DNA from: Actinomycetota bacterium
Lineage (GTDB): Bacteria > Actinomycetota > UBA4738 > HRBIN12
Assembly (NCBI GenBank): GCA_026003015.1
Contig: BPGL01000001.1
Span: 1,070,717-1,134,716 of the forward strand
Direction: 5' to 3'
Length of the DNA stretch: 64,000 bases
Below, piece by piece: positions 15,513 through 24,220 of the stretch. Numbering within the stretch: the first letter of the stretch is position 1; every line of letters starts with the position of its first letter. A model generated the notes under the pieces. That model had not been told where the DNA came from. It saw nothing but the letters and a program-made list of their open reading frames with translations, and made no database searches. The position numbers were made by a program, and so were the translations under genes.

Positions 15513-15890
15513 TCAGAGCGTGGCGCCGACCGTCGAGGCGCCGCTCGGGGACACCCGATCCACCCCGCCGACGGTCCGGACCATGTCGGCCACGGCGTTG
15601 CCGAGCCGATGGGCCTGTTCCTTCGTCTCGATCTGGACGCCGCGGCGGGCGAGCACCGAGATGAACTCCTCCACGGCCGCGCGTCCGTCGTCGAGGAGGG
15701 ACGCCTCCGAGACGTTCAGGGCCTTCGCGAGCCGGGCGAGCGTTTGGATCGAGGGCTCGACGTGGCCGTTCTCGTAGCGTGACAGCCGTGCCTTAGGGAT
15801 CCCCGAGAGCTCCTCCAGCTCCGATTGGCTGAGCCCGGCGGCGAGCCGCGCCTCACGGAGTCGGGTCCCGAAGTGTCGTCCTTCCTTCAT
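15513..15890 (-). CDS. XRE-family helix-turn-helix regulator
   Basis: A 125-residue cytoplasmic DNA-binding protein. Residues about 8-62 form a Cro/CI-type helix-turn-helix (GTRLREARLAAGLSQSELEE, then IPKARLSRYENGHVEPS). The C-terminal half has no recognised ligand domain. It lies between rplL and the RmlC-like gene, all on one strand, and probably forms a two-gene unit with the epimerase. Whether it controls that gene, or the ribosomal operon it sits in, is unknown. Confidence 0.85.
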   Translation of the reverse strand: MKEGRHFGTRLREARLAAGLSQSELEELSGIPKARLSRYENGHVEPSIQTLARLAKALNVSEASLLDDGRAAVEEFISVLARRGVQIETKEQAHRLGNAVADMVRTVGGVDRVSPSGASTVGATL

Positions 15891-15970
15891 CTGCTACCCC
15901 CTCGGAGCTCACGCCGAACGCGCTGATCCGATCCCACCGCCGCCAGGGTAGCAGGTCGGCGGAACCCGTT

Positions 15971-16372
15971 TCACTTGATCTCGACGGTGGCGCCGGCCGC
16001 CTCGAGCGCCTCCTTGGCCTTGTCCGCGGTCTCGCGGTTGACCTTCTCCAAGACCGGCTTCGGCGCGCCGTCGACGAGGTCCTTGGCCTCCTTCAGGCCG
16101 AGGTTCGTGAGCGCCCGGACCTCCTTGATCACCTGGATCTTCTGGCTGCCGGCGGAGGCGAGGATCACGTCGAACTCCGTCTGTTCCTCGCCTGCCTCGG
16201 CCTCGGCCCCCGGCGCACCGGCGCCCGGCGCGGCTACCATGACCGGCGCCGCGGCTGCTGCCTGGACGTCGAAGGTCTCCTCGAACGCCTTGATGAACGC
16301 CGAGAGCTCGAGGAGGGTCATCTCCTTGAACTGCTCCAGCAGCTCCTCGGTGCTGAGCTTCGTCTTGGCCAT
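15971..16372 (-). CDS. rplL: 50S ribosomal protein L7/L12
   Basis: A 133-residue protein of the ribosomal stalk that recruits translation GTPases. The N-terminal dimerisation domain ([20 protein letters not shown]), an Ala/Gly/Pro-rich hinge (about 40-60) and the C-terminal domain ([38 protein letters not shown]) are all present. Its ATG overlaps the rplJ stop in TGATG, and AAGGAGGAG in the rplJ tail serves as ribosome-binding site. This fits translational coupling of the L10/L12 pair. Confidence 0.97.
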   Translation of the reverse strand: MAKTKLSTEELLEQFKEMTLLELSAFIKAFEETFDVQAAAAAPVMVAAPGAGAPGAEAEAGEEQTEFDVILASAGSQKIQVIKEVRALTNLGLKEAKDLVDGAPKPVLEKVNRETADKAKEALEAAGATVEIK

Positions 16373-16920
16373 CACTCCTCCTTGGTGGTCGGCCCCGACG
16401 CCTCGGTCGGAAGCTTCGCCTGGTAGGCCTCGAACAGGGACAGGATCTGGGACGGCGCCGCCCGAAGGACGCGAGCCGCCGACGCGAGCCCCGCCTGGAG
16501 CAGGCCCGCCACCTGGGCGAGCATCTCCTCACGGGAGGCGAGGTCGGCGAGCGCCGACGCGGCCTCGGCGTCGAGGACCTGGCCGTCGAGGTAGCCGCCT
16601 TTGAGCGCGAGGGTCGGGTGTCGCCGGGCGGCGGTCTTGATCGCCTTGGCGGCCGCGACCGGATCACCGGCGACGAAGGCGACCGCGCTCGGGCCCTCGA
16701 GCAGCTCGGCGAGGTCGGGAACGCCGGCCTCGGACACCGCCCGGCGCATCAAGGTGTTCTTCACCACGGCGAAGCGCGCGCCGCGCTCCCCGAGGGTGCG
16801 CCGGAGCTCGGTCATGTCGGCGACGGACAGGCCCCGGTACTCGGTCAGGAGCAGGGCCTGGGCCTCGCGGACCCGCTCCGCGAGCTCGGCGACCCGCTCG
16901 ATCTTCTCGGTCTTCGGCAT
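16372..16920 (-). CDS. rplJ: 50S ribosomal protein L10
   Basis: An 182-residue protein that anchors L7/L12 dimers to the ribosome. Typical L10 sequence is seen: [38 protein letters not shown] and [17 protein letters not shown], with a C-terminal helix ([14 protein letters not shown]) for L12 binding. The ATG is chosen for its match to the L10 N-terminus and an upstream GGAGGAG. It is preceded by an L10-type RNA leader, by which L10 normally represses its own operon. Confidence 0.97.
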   Translation of the reverse strand: MPKTEKIERVAELAERVREAQALLLTEYRGLSVADMTELRRTLGERGARFAVVKNTLMRRAVSEAGVPDLAELLEGPSAVAFVAGDPVAAAKAIKTAARRHPTLALKGGYLDGQVLDAEAASALADLASREEMLAQVAGLLQAGLASAARVLRAAPSQILSLFEAYQAKLPTEASGPTTKEE

Positions 16921-16934
16921 CCCCGCGCTCCTCC

Positions 16935-17055
16935 CGGAACGGCGAACGCGCCCCCCGACAGCGGGAGACGCGTGCTCGGCCCACGAGGAGCCCACGGCCT
17001 CGGCAGGTACCCCGGCGGGGATTACGCGCGCACGCGCCCCTGCTGTCTCAGGCGA
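16935..17055 (-). ncRNA. Ribosomal protein L10 leader (autoregulatory mRNA element)
   Basis: The minus-strand transcript ahead of rplJ contains the L10-leader hallmarks GAGACAGCAGG (about 17050-17040) and, further on, TAATCCCCGCCGGGGTACCT and GCCGAGGC, with complementary G/C segments able to fold. In the known family the L10(L12)4 complex binds this structure and represses translation of rplJ-rplL. The boundaries are approximate; a covariance-model search (Rfam L10_leader) would settle it. Confidence 0.65.
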
Positions 17056-17061
17056 CGCCCG

Positions 17062-17091
17062 AGCTTACGGAGCCCGCGCCCCTGACGACAA
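17062..17091 (-). promoter_or_regulatory. Candidate promoter of the rplJ-rplL unit
   Basis: TTGTCG (17091-17086) and TAAGCT (17067-17062) on the minus strand are spaced by 18 bases and place the transcript start a few bases ahead of the L10 leader. The match is moderate, but the position fits the RNA element. Confidence 0.5.
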
Positions 17092-17174
17092 CCGCGCCGG
17101 CGCCCCGCCCATCGCGCCCACCGAGCTCGCCTCTTGCGGCTCCGGGTTCCCCCTCGTAGCATCCCGTACACCCG

Positions 17175-18572
17175 ATGGAGCACGGGCGGTTCCCGATCTG
17201 GACACTGGCCGCGGTTGTTGCCGCGAGCGCGATCCTGGGTCTACCTGTCTGTCGACTCCTCAGTCCCGGGTGGTTCCGGGACAACCTGTGGTGGATCCGT
17301 GCGTTGTGCTTGGGCGTCTTGTTCGGTTGGATCGTCGTTCGACCGGCAGTCGTGTGGCTCGTCGAGCGACGACGTGACACACTCGCGGCCCCCCCGTCGA
17401 TCGGGGTGTCCATCGTTTTGCCGTGTCACAACGTGGAAGCAACGCTACGGGACACGGTCGAAGGGCTTCTCACGCAGACGCATCGTCCCCTCGAGATCAT
17501 CCTGGTCGAGAATGGCTCCACGGACGGCACCCGTGTGCTCGCCGAGCGGCTGGCCGACGAGTACGCCGAGGTCCGCGCGGCCTCCGTCCAGCCCTCCCCA
17601 ACGGACTACCCGGTCTCGGTGGCAACCAACGTCGGCGTTGGGATGGCCAAGCACCCTGTGATCCTCCGGCTCGACGACGACACGAGCTTGAAGCAGGACG
17701 CGATTGCCCGGGCGCTCGCTGAGCTCATCGCGTCGAACGCATCCGCCGTCGCGTGCAACCTGCGGATCCGAAACCCTGACGGCTCGCTGTGGACGCGGCT
17801 CCAGGCGATCGAGTACCTGCTTGCGATGGACCTCGACCGACGTTGGCAAGCCCTGTTCGACAGCGTGATCTGCTGCAGCGGCGCGATGTCGATGTTCCGA
17901 CGGTCGGCCATCATCGCGGCGGGCGGCTTCGTGTCGGCCCCTCGCTTGATGAGCGAGGACATGGACATGACCCTGCGAGCCCACGAGCGGGGATGCGTCC
18001 CGGTCGCCCCGGAGGCGATCGGGTTCACGACGGTGCCGACAACCCTTGGCGACCTGCTCGCCCAGCGAGCGCGGTGGGGAGCAAGCGGCACGATGTCGGT
18101 GTACCTGCATCGCCACGGGATCGGACGGCGTGCGTCCTGGCACAGCCGGTGGCTCGGGGTCGTCGGTCTCCCGCTCAAGCTGGGCATCGTGGTGCGGGAG
18201 CTCCTCGGACCGGTCGTCCTCCTCGACCTGTGGCTGCTCTGGGCGAACGAAGGGCCCCGGTGGCTCGCGCTCATGTGTGCCGCCCACCTCGGTGCCCGGG
18301 GGGCGCAGCTTGCCCTGCTCGCGCCGGCGCTCGCTCGCCGAGACGCCCGGCAGGGGCTGCGCTGGTGGTGGCTCCTTCCGGTCCTCACCTTCGTGTACGG
18401 TCCCCTCATCGCGGTTGCCCGGTGCGTCGGGGCCTGGAAGGGGATCCGCAACATCGTCGAGCTCCGGCGCCGCGCCGACGTGGTCGAACGCCGGGGACTG
18501 GTGCTGCGCCTGGCCGATGACGATGGAGCGCCCGTTCCGGAGCTCGGCTACGCGGAACGTGTGGCTCGCTGA
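17175..18572 (+). CDS. Processive family-2 glycosyltransferase, membrane-bound
   Basis: A 465-residue enzyme of the cellulose/hyaluronan/poly-GlcNAc synthase type. Two N-terminal membrane helices (about 8-30 and 40-62) precede a GT-A domain with VSIVLPCHNVEATL, ENGSTDGT, the DxD site RLDDDTS, the catalytic SEDMDMTLR and QRARW, the signature of processive enzymes. Three to four membrane helices follow. Such proteins polymerise UDP-sugars and export the chain; which sugar is unknown. TAGCAT lies 12 bases before ATG, so the mRNA leader is very short. It is inserted between rplA and rplJ with the opposite orientation and converges on the Calx-beta gene, 10 bases from its stop. Confidence 0.85.
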   Translation: MEHGRFPIWTLAAVVAASAILGLPVCRLLSPGWFRDNLWWIRALCLGVLFGWIVVRPAVVWLVERRRDTLAAPPSIGVSIVLPCHNVEATLRDTVEGLLTQTHRPLEIILVENGSTDGTRVLAERLADEYAEVRAASVQPSPTDYPVSVATNVGVGMAKHPVILRLDDDTSLKQDAIARALAELIASNASAVACNLRIRNPDGSLWTRLQAIEYLLAMDLDRRWQALFDSVICCSGAMSMFRRSAIIAAGGFVSAPRLMSEDMDMTLRAHERGCVPVAPEAIGFTTVPTTLGDLLAQRARWGASGTMSVYLHRHGIGRRASWHSRWLGVVGLPLKLGIVVRELLGPVVLLDLWLLWANEGPRWLALMCAAHLGARGAQLALLAPALARRDARQGLRWWWLLPVLTFVYGPLIAVARCVGAWKGIRNIVELRRRADVVERRGLVLRLADDDGAPVPELGYAERVAR

Positions 18573-18582
18573 GCCCGGCCCC

Positions 18583-19972
18583 TCAGAGCCGCAGCGACAC
18601 GGTACGCGTGGCGCCGGTCGCCTCGGCGGTGGCGGGGAGCACGGCGACCACGCGGTAGCGCCCCGAGGCCGGTCGACGGAAGCTCGCCTTGTACTGGCCG
18701 TCGGGGTAGGCGTCGGCGTCGCGGTCCCCCAGCTGACTCACCCGCGCTCGGGCCTTCGCGACGGTCTTCCACCGCGTGCCCTCGCGCCGCTGCAACTGGA
18801 CGCGCACGGTGGTCGTGCTCGTCGCCGGCTCGGCGATCCCGAAGGCGACGACCTTCGTCCGCGTCGCGCGCGCCTTGAGGGTGAGGCTCCCGGGAGCGCG
18901 GTCGTCGTCGAGGATCGTGCCCGCGCCGTCTGCATCGGCGATCGTCGCGTTCGTCGGAGAGCTGAGCGATAGGGTGAAGGTCTCGTCGGGCTCGTCGATC
19001 GCGTCCTCGAGCGTCGTGACCTGGACCGTCTTCGAGGTCGTGCCGGGGTCGAAGGTGATCGTCGTGCCGAGCGCCTCGTAGTCGGTGTCCTCCGAGGCCG
19101 TCCCGGCGAGCGTCCCCACGTCGACCGTCACCGACGCCTCGTAAGGCCCCGACAGCGTCACCGCGAAGGCGATCGGTCCCCCCTCGACCCCGGAGGCGTC
19201 GCCCACCGAGATCGTCGGCTCGACGTCGTCGTCGACGACCGTGCCCGTGCCCGTCCCGTCGGCGATCGTCGCGTTCGTCGGAGAGCTGAGCGATAGGGTG
19301 AAGGTCTCCGTCGGCTCGACCAGGCCGTCGGCGAGGATGGTCACCGAGACCGTGCGGGTCGTCGTGCCGGGCGGGAACGAGAGCGTCCCGGAGGCCGCCT
19401 GGTAGTCGCTTCCCGCCGTGGCGGTCCCGTTCGCGGTCGCGTAGCCGACCGACACCGTCTTGCCGCTCGGAGCGCTGAGCGTGACGTCGAAGCCGAGGGC
19501 CCCGCCGCCCTCCCAGGTCTCGGCATCGCTCACGACCAGCGACGGCGCCGGGTCGTCGTCGGTGATCGTCGCGACCCCCCTGCCCATCTTGGATCTGACC
19601 GGCGGAGTAGCTCGACAGGTTCACGAAGAAGGTCTCGTCGGGCTCGTCCAGGGCGTCGTTGGCGATGGGGACCGACACGGTCGCGCATCGGCAGCCGCCC
19701 GCCGGCAGGGACGCGGTGCCCGAGGAGGTGGTGTAGTCGGCGCCGGCGGTCGCCGTGCCGGGAGCCGTCGCCCAGACGACGGTGCCGGCGCGCGAGGGCC
19801 CCGAGTAGGTGATCGTGAACGAGGCCTGAGCTCCGTTCTCCGCGACGGTGACGTCGTTGATCGAGACGCGGTTCTTCGGCGCGGCCCAGGCCGTGCCCGG
19901 AAGAACCCCGAACGCGACCGCCGTCGCGGTCACGACGACGAGCGCCCGCGCTGCCCTCCGCCTGGATCGCAT
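18583..19972 (-). CDS. Secreted Calx-beta repeat protein (one frameshift in a G6 run)
   Basis: The N-terminus is a signal peptide (ALVVVTATAVAFGVLPGTAW, cleavage near AWA). Three Calx-beta domains follow (start motifs RVSINDVTVAENG, SLVVSDAETWEGG and TISVGDASGVEGG; end motif ITDDDPAP/VDDDVEP/LDDDRAP), which bind Ca2+ in the family. The C-terminal domain has an Ig-like look (TTVRVQLQRREGTRW to TRTVSLRL). The frame breaks at the run of six G/C at 19575-19580; with five the protein is continuous, about 462 residues. No anchor is seen. The 5' leader holds a hairpin and the GGGTACGGAC motif shared with the PKD protein gene. Confidence 0.82.
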
Positions 19973-20080
19973 GGTCTCCTGCTTGCCTGCTCGCTGGTCG
20001 ACGCCCAGGTGGTCGACCGCTCCGACCCTTCCGGCATCGGTCAGACGGGGGACGCGCCGGATAACCGAACGGAGGTGTTT

Positions 20081-20102
20081 GTCCGTACCCCGTCCGGGGT
20101 AC
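20081..20102 (-). promoter_or_regulatory. Hairpin plus GGGTACGGAC motif upstream of the Calx-beta gene
   Basis: GTACCCC-GTCC-GGGGTAC (20085-20102) is a perfect 7-bp stem with a four-base loop. Read on the minus strand it is followed by GGAC, giving GGGTACGGAC. The ATG of the gene is about 108 bases downstream. The same motif, also directly after a strong hairpin, precedes the PKD protein gene, so a shared regulator or RNA element is possible. Confidence 0.35.
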
Positions 20103-20148
20103 GCGCTCCTACCCCATCGCGGGGCCCGGCGGCACCTCGGCGGTGGCG

Positions 20149-20868
20149 CTAGACCTCGGCGCCCGTCTCGACCCCCCGAGGCTTGGTCGGGTCGATCCGA
20201 ACCCCCGGGCTCATCGTCGAGGAGACCGCGAGGGACCGGATGTAGCGACCCTTGGCCGCCGAGGGCTTCGCCCGGAGGACCTCGTCGACCACCGCGAGGT
20301 AGTTCTCGAGGAGCTGGCGCTCGTCGAACGACCGCTTGCCGATCACGGCGTGGACGTTGCCGGTCCGGTCGGCCCGGTACTCGATCCGTCCTCCCTTGAT
20401 GTCGGCCACGGCTTTGCCGATGTCGTTCGTCACCGTCCCGGTCTTCGGGTTCGGCATCAGCCCGCGCGGCCCCAGGACCCTCCCGGCCTTGCCGACCGCG
20501 GCCATCATGTCGGGCGTCGCGACCGCGGCGTCGAAATCGATGTCCCCGGCGAGCACGCGCTCCACGAGCTCCTCGCCGCCGACGACATCCGCGCCCGCCT
20601 CGGTCGCCTCGCGCGCCTTCTCGCCCACCGCGAACGCGGCGACCCGGACGCTCCGACCGGTGCCGTGGGGCAGCGAGACCGTTCCGCGCACCGCTTGGTC
20701 GGCCTTGCGCGTGTCGATGCCCAGGCGGAACGCGACCTCGACGGTCTCGTCGAATCGGGCAGGGGGCAGGGACTTCAGGATCCGGATCGCCTCCTGCGGC
20801 GTGTACTCGCGATCGCGATCGATCTGTTCGGCCGCCGAGCGGTAGCGCTTGCCTCGCGTCCGCGTCAC
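20149..20868 (-). CDS. rplA: 50S ribosomal protein L1
   Basis: A 239-residue primary 23S rRNA binding protein of the L1 stalk. Family signatures are clear: [20 protein letters not shown], the two-domain core and the hallmark [19 protein letters not shown], then [18 protein letters not shown]. Its GTG start overlaps the rplK stop in GTGA, giving coupled translation. Unlike the usual gene order, rplJ does not follow directly; two surface-type genes intervene. Confidence 0.97.
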   Translation of the reverse strand: MTRTRGKRYRSAAEQIDRDREYTPQEAIRILKSLPPARFDETVEVAFRLGIDTRKADQAVRGTVSLPHGTGRSVRVAAFAVGEKAREATEAGADVVGGEELVERVLAGDIDFDAAVATPDMMAAVGKAGRVLGPRGLMPNPKTGTVTNDIGKAVADIKGGRIEYRADRTGNVHAVIGKRSFDERQLLENYLAVVDEVLRAKPSAAKGRYIRSLAVSSTMSPGVRIDPTKPRGVETGAEV

Positions 20869-21293
20869 GGCTCGACCTCCACGCCCATCGACCGCGCGGT
20901 GCCCGCCACGATCGCCATCGCCCCCTCGAGGTCGTTGGCGTTCAGGTCGGCCATCTTGCGCTCGGCGATCTGCCGGAGCTGATCGCGGGTGAGCCTTCCG
21001 ACCTTGTCGCGCTGGGGAACCGCGGACCCCTTCTCGATCCCGAGCGCCTGCTTGATCAGCTCGGCAGCGGGCGGCTGCTTGAGCACGAAGGTGAACGATC
21101 GGTCCTCGTAGATCGTGAGCTCGGCGGGGATCACCTGCCCCATGAACGCCTGGGTCTGCTCGTTGTACTGCTTGCAGAAGTCCATGATGTTCACGCCATG
21201 CTGCCCGAGGGCCGTGCCGACGGGCGGCGCCGGCGTGGCCTGGCCGCCCCGGATCTGGAGCTTGACCTTGGCCAGGACCTTCTTCGTCGCCAC
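20865..21293 (-). CDS. rplK: 50S ribosomal protein L11
   Basis: A 142-residue protein of the GTPase-associated centre. Typical sequence: [38 protein letters not shown] and the C-terminal RNA-binding part ([23 protein letters not shown] split over two helices). The GTG start is chosen for its match to the L11 N-terminus ([12 protein letters not shown]) and the GGAGGTGGG upstream. It lies 58 bases downstream of nusG in the same operon. Confidence 0.97.
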   Translation of the reverse strand: MATKKVLAKVKLQIRGGQATPAPPVGTALGQHGVNIMDFCKQYNEQTQAFMGQVIPAELTIYEDRSFTFVLKQPPAAELIKQALGIEKGSAVPQRDKVGRLTRDQLRQIAERKMADLNANDLEGAMAIVAGTARSMGVEVEP

Positions 21294-21351
21294 GTTTCCC
21301 ACCTCCTGCGGTCCGAGCGGCCGAGGCATCGGCCTCCCGCGGGTTCGCTCG

Positions 21352-22197
21352 CTAGACCTTCGCCACCTGGTCGAAGGACAGCTCGACCGGCGTCTCGCGG
21401 TCGAAGATGTTGACCAGGACCTTGAGCTTGGCCTGGTCGGCGTTGATCTCGCTGATCGTGCCGTTGAAGTCGGCGAACGGACCACCGGTGATCCGAACGA
21501 CGTCGCCCTCCTCGAAACCCAGACGGACGGCCGGCTTCGCCTCCTCCTTCTTGACGACGAGGATCTTCTCGACCTCACGCCGCGACAGCGGCGTCGGCTT
21601 CGATCCGGTCCCGGCCGCCACGAAGCCCGTCACGCCGGGGGTGTTGCGCACGACGTACCAGGAGTCGTTGTCGTAGAGCATCTTCACGAGCAGGTAGCCG
21701 GGGAAGACCTTCTTCTTGACCACCTGCTTGCGCCCCGACTTGATCTCCATCACGTCCTCCATGGGGATGTGGACGCGGAAGATCTTGTCCTCCATCTGCA
21801 TCGTGCGGATCCGGCTCTCGAGGTTGGCCTTCACCTTGTTCTCGTAGCCGGCGTACGTGTGGACCACGTACCAGTCCCCCGGGCCCGCGAAGGGGTCGTC
21901 GGCCGCGGGCTCGGGCTCCTCGGCCGCCTCGAGCGCCGCCTCCGCCTCCGGCTCCGGCTCCGGCTCCGGCGCCGCCTCGGCCTCCTCGACTCCCTCGTGC
22001 GCCGTCTCGAGCGCCGCCTCCGGCTCCGGCTCCGGCGCCGGCGTCACGGCATGACCGAGGTCGATGGGCAGCTCACCGTCGCCCTGGTGGGCCTCCATCT
22101 CGAGCCAGGCGCGGTCCTGGTCGCGCATCTCGTCGGGTTCCGATCCGTTCGTCCGCTCGTCGGTCATCGAGGGTCCCTCGGTCGCTGGGGAGCTCAT
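21352..22197 (-). CDS. nusG: Transcription termination/antitermination factor NusG with long acidic N-terminus
   Basis: The NGN domain ([20 protein letters not shown], then [13 protein letters not shown] and [12 protein letters not shown]) begins about 95 residues in and is followed by the KOW domain ([20 protein letters not shown]). NusG binds RNA polymerase and links it to Rho or the ribosome. The preceding acidic segment is full of EPEPE-type repeats, and such extensions are common in actinobacterial NusG. ATG 22197 overlaps the secE stop as ATGA; ATG 22167 is an alternative. Confidence 0.96.
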   Translation of the reverse strand: MSSPATEGPSMTDERTNGSEPDEMRDQDRAWLEMEAHQGDGELPIDLGHAVTPAPEPEPEAALETAHEGVEEAEAAPEPEPEPEAEAALEAAEEPEPAADDPFAGPGDWYVVHTYAGYENKVKANLESRIRTMQMEDKIFRVHIPMEDVMEIKSGRKQVVKKKVFPGYLLVKMLYDNDSWYVVRNTPGVTGFVAAGTGSKPTPLSRREVEKILVVKKEEAKPAVRLGFEEGDVVRITGGPFADFNGTISEINADQAKLKVLVNIFDRETPVELSFDQVAKV

Positions 22198-22502
22198 CCG
22201 CCGATCACGTTGAAGATCGCGCGCTGGATCACGAAGTCCAGGCCGAACACGAGCGTCGTCATCACGGTCACCGTGACGAGGACGACCACGGTGTAGGTGA
22301 CGAGCTCGCGCCGCGTCGGCCAGTCCACCTTGCGAAGCTCGGCCCGCACGTCGCGCAGGAACTGTCGCGCGGAGGTGCGCTGGCGGCGCTCCTGCTGGGC
22401 GGCGCGCCGGGTGGCGACCGACGACGGCGCAGGTCGGTCGACGCCGGTGCGTCGCTGCTGGCGCTCGGCCCGCTCCTGGGCCCGCTTCATCTGTCGATTC
22501 AT
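22194..22502 (-). CDS. secE: Preprotein translocase subunit SecE
   Basis: A 102-residue single-span membrane protein. A basic N-terminal cytoplasmic region leads into the conserved amphipathic segment ([20 protein letters not shown]) and one membrane helix ([20 protein letters not shown]). SecE clamps SecY in the translocon. It lies between tRNA-Trp and nusG, the usual bacterial arrangement, and overlaps nusG by four bases. Confidence 0.95.
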   Translation of the reverse strand: MNRQMKRAQERAERQQRRTGVDRPAPSSVATRRAAQQERRQRTSARQFLRDVRAELRKVDWPTRRELVTYTVVVLVTVTVMTTLVFGLDFVIQRAIFNVIGG

Positions 22503-22516
22503 GGGTGCTCCCTTGC

Positions 22517-22588
22517 AGGCGCGGAGGGATTCGAACCCCCAACCGCCGGTTTTGGAGACCGGTGCTCTACCTGGTTGAGCTACGCGCC
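22517..22588 (-). tRNA. tRNA-Trp (CCA anticodon)
   Basis: It folds as a cloverleaf: acceptor GGCGCG/CGCGCC, anticodon stem CCGGT/ACCGG with loop CTCCAAA, and T arm GGGTTCGAATCCC. CCA is not encoded at the 3' end. It sits directly upstream of secE. Confidence 0.95.
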
Positions 22589-22632
22589 TTCGCCCCGGTC
22601 GGCCCGAGGGTCGGGGGACGCTCGGGCACCTC

Positions 22633-22661
22633 AGTATAGGGGGACCCCGGAACCCCGCCAA
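22633..22661 (-). promoter_or_regulatory. Promoter for tRNA-Trp-secE-nusG-rplK-rplA
   Basis: TTGGCG (22661-22656) and TATACT (22638-22633) on the minus strand are separated by 17 bases. The start would be about 40 bases ahead of the tRNA. This is one of the best -10 matches in the window. Confidence 0.7.
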
Positions 22662-22783
22662 AGCGGCCGCCACACGGTGGGCGCGCGACCTGCAGGTTTC
22701 CCGCCTCAGGTGCGTGATTCGGCACCGCGTCGGGCCTATCCTGCGGGACGACCCCTGCGCGCCCCAGAACGCGAGGCCTCGAG

Positions 22784-24220
22784 ATGATGGGACACGGTTC
22801 TTCCCACCGGCCCGACGACGCCGGGATCTGGCGGCGCCGTCGTCGGCCGGAGCCGGCCCCTGAGCCGCTGCTCACGCCCACGGAGCACCGGCTGGCCGAC
22901 ACGCTGCAGCGCGTGATCGACGACCGCCTGGACGAGGGCCTGCGAGCGATCGAGGACCAGGCGATGGCCCTGATGCGGGAGGTCGCCACGGAGATCTGGC
23001 GCGCCTCGGCCCGCGACGTCCGTCCCGAGCAGGAGCGGATCGTGAGCCTGCTCTCACGGGACCAGGCGATCCGCAGCCTGATCGCGTCGAGCGACGAGCG
23101 CTTCCAGGCCCTCGCCGTGCGGACCGCGCGACTGGAAGACCAGCTGCGCGACGCGATCGAGCAGGGACGGCGTGCTCGCGAGGCGATGGAGGCCGCGGCG
23201 GCTCAGGTCCGCCGGATCGCCGACTCCCCCACGCTGCACAGCGTCGAGGGGGTCCGCTCCCAGTTGGAGCTCGTCGAGCGGCACATCGCCGAAACCTTCG
23301 CGCACATCGAGGACCGGGAGCGCACCCTTCAGGAGTCGATCCTGCGCCAGGTCCGCGAACACGGCGAGCTCGTCGCGAACGAGACCGGTCGGATCGTCGA
23401 GGCCATGCAGGGCTACGTCCAGGGCGGCGCCGAGGCGGTCGACCGGCTCGCGCAGCGGATGGAGGAACACGCCAAGCTGTTCCTCACCGCGGACCACGAC
23501 ATCACCGAGCGGATCCGCGGGATCATCGCCGAGCAGACGGAGGACCTCACCGAGCAGATCGGGCTCGTGAGCGAGCGGGTCGGGCTGCACGGACGCAACC
23601 AGCAGGAGCTGCGCGCACACGTCGACCGGGCGCTCGAGCACCGGACGATGGGCCTCGCGCGCCTCGTCCGCGCCGACGCGCAAGCGCTGCACCGCGCGCT
23701 CGAGGAGCGGGTCGCGGAGCTCGAGCGGACCATCCAAGACCAGGTGATGCTGCTCGCCTCCGCCACGAGCGCGTCGGTGGAGCGGACGCTGGAGCAGCGA
23801 CGGCCCGAGGACGGCCTCGAGCAGCTCGAGGAGCGCCTCGCGCGCCACGTCGACGACCGGATCGGGGCGCTCGCCAAGCTCGTGCGGTCCGATCATCGCG
23901 TCATCGCCGAACGCATGGGTGAGCGCGACGAGGCCGAGCCCGAGACGGTCCGGCAGGTGCTTCGGTCGGTCAAGGAGCTGCAGGCGGGCCTCGCCGGGGA
24001 GCTGGATCGGCGCTTCCAGGTCGTGACCGACCAGCTCCACCGGGAGACGCAGGCTCAGACCGAGGCGATGCTCAAGATCGCCGAGCTGCTCTCGGAGCGC
24101 ATCGATCGGCTGTCGGTGAAGGTCGAGGAGGGCGTCGGCAGCGACCTGCAGATCGTCATCGACCGGATGAGCGATGCGATCCAGGCGATGTCGACGGTCG
24201 GTCGTCGTCAGGCGAGCTGA
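22784..24220 (+). CDS. Long coiled-coil protein of unknown function
   Basis: A 478-residue protein, almost wholly helical and charged, with heptad patterns through its length (for example DQLRDAIEQGRRAREAMEAA, LEERVAELERTIQDQV, VKELQAGLAGELDRRFQVVT). A basic Arg/Pro-rich start (WRRRRRPEPAPEP) is followed by uninterrupted coil. There is no signal peptide, membrane helix or enzymatic motif. ATG pairs at 22784 and 22787 are both possible. TATCCT near 22736-22741 may be its -10. The architecture recalls DivIVA-like scaffolds or apolipoprotein-like coils, but I do not assign it. Its 3' end overlaps hadB antiparallel by 65 bases. Confidence 0.75.
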   Translation: MMGHGSSHRPDDAGIWRRRRRPEPAPEPLLTPTEHRLADTLQRVIDDRLDEGLRAIEDQAMALMREVATEIWRASARDVRPEQERIVSLLSRDQAIRSLIASSDERFQALAVRTARLEDQLRDAIEQGRRAREAMEAAAAQVRRIADSPTLHSVEGVRSQLELVERHIAETFAHIEDRERTLQESILRQVREHGELVANETGRIVEAMQGYVQGGAEAVDRLAQRMEEHAKLFLTADHDITERIRGIIAEQTEDLTEQIGLVSERVGLHGRNQQELRAHVDRALEHRTMGLARLVRADAQALHRALEERVAELERTIQDQVMLLASATSASVERTLEQRRPEDGLEQLEERLARHVDDRIGALAKLVRSDHRVIAERMGERDEAEPETVRQVLRSVKELQAGLAGELDRRFQVVTDQLHRETQAQTEAMLKIAELLSERIDRLSVKVEEGVGSDLQIVIDRMSDAIQAMSTVGRRQAS

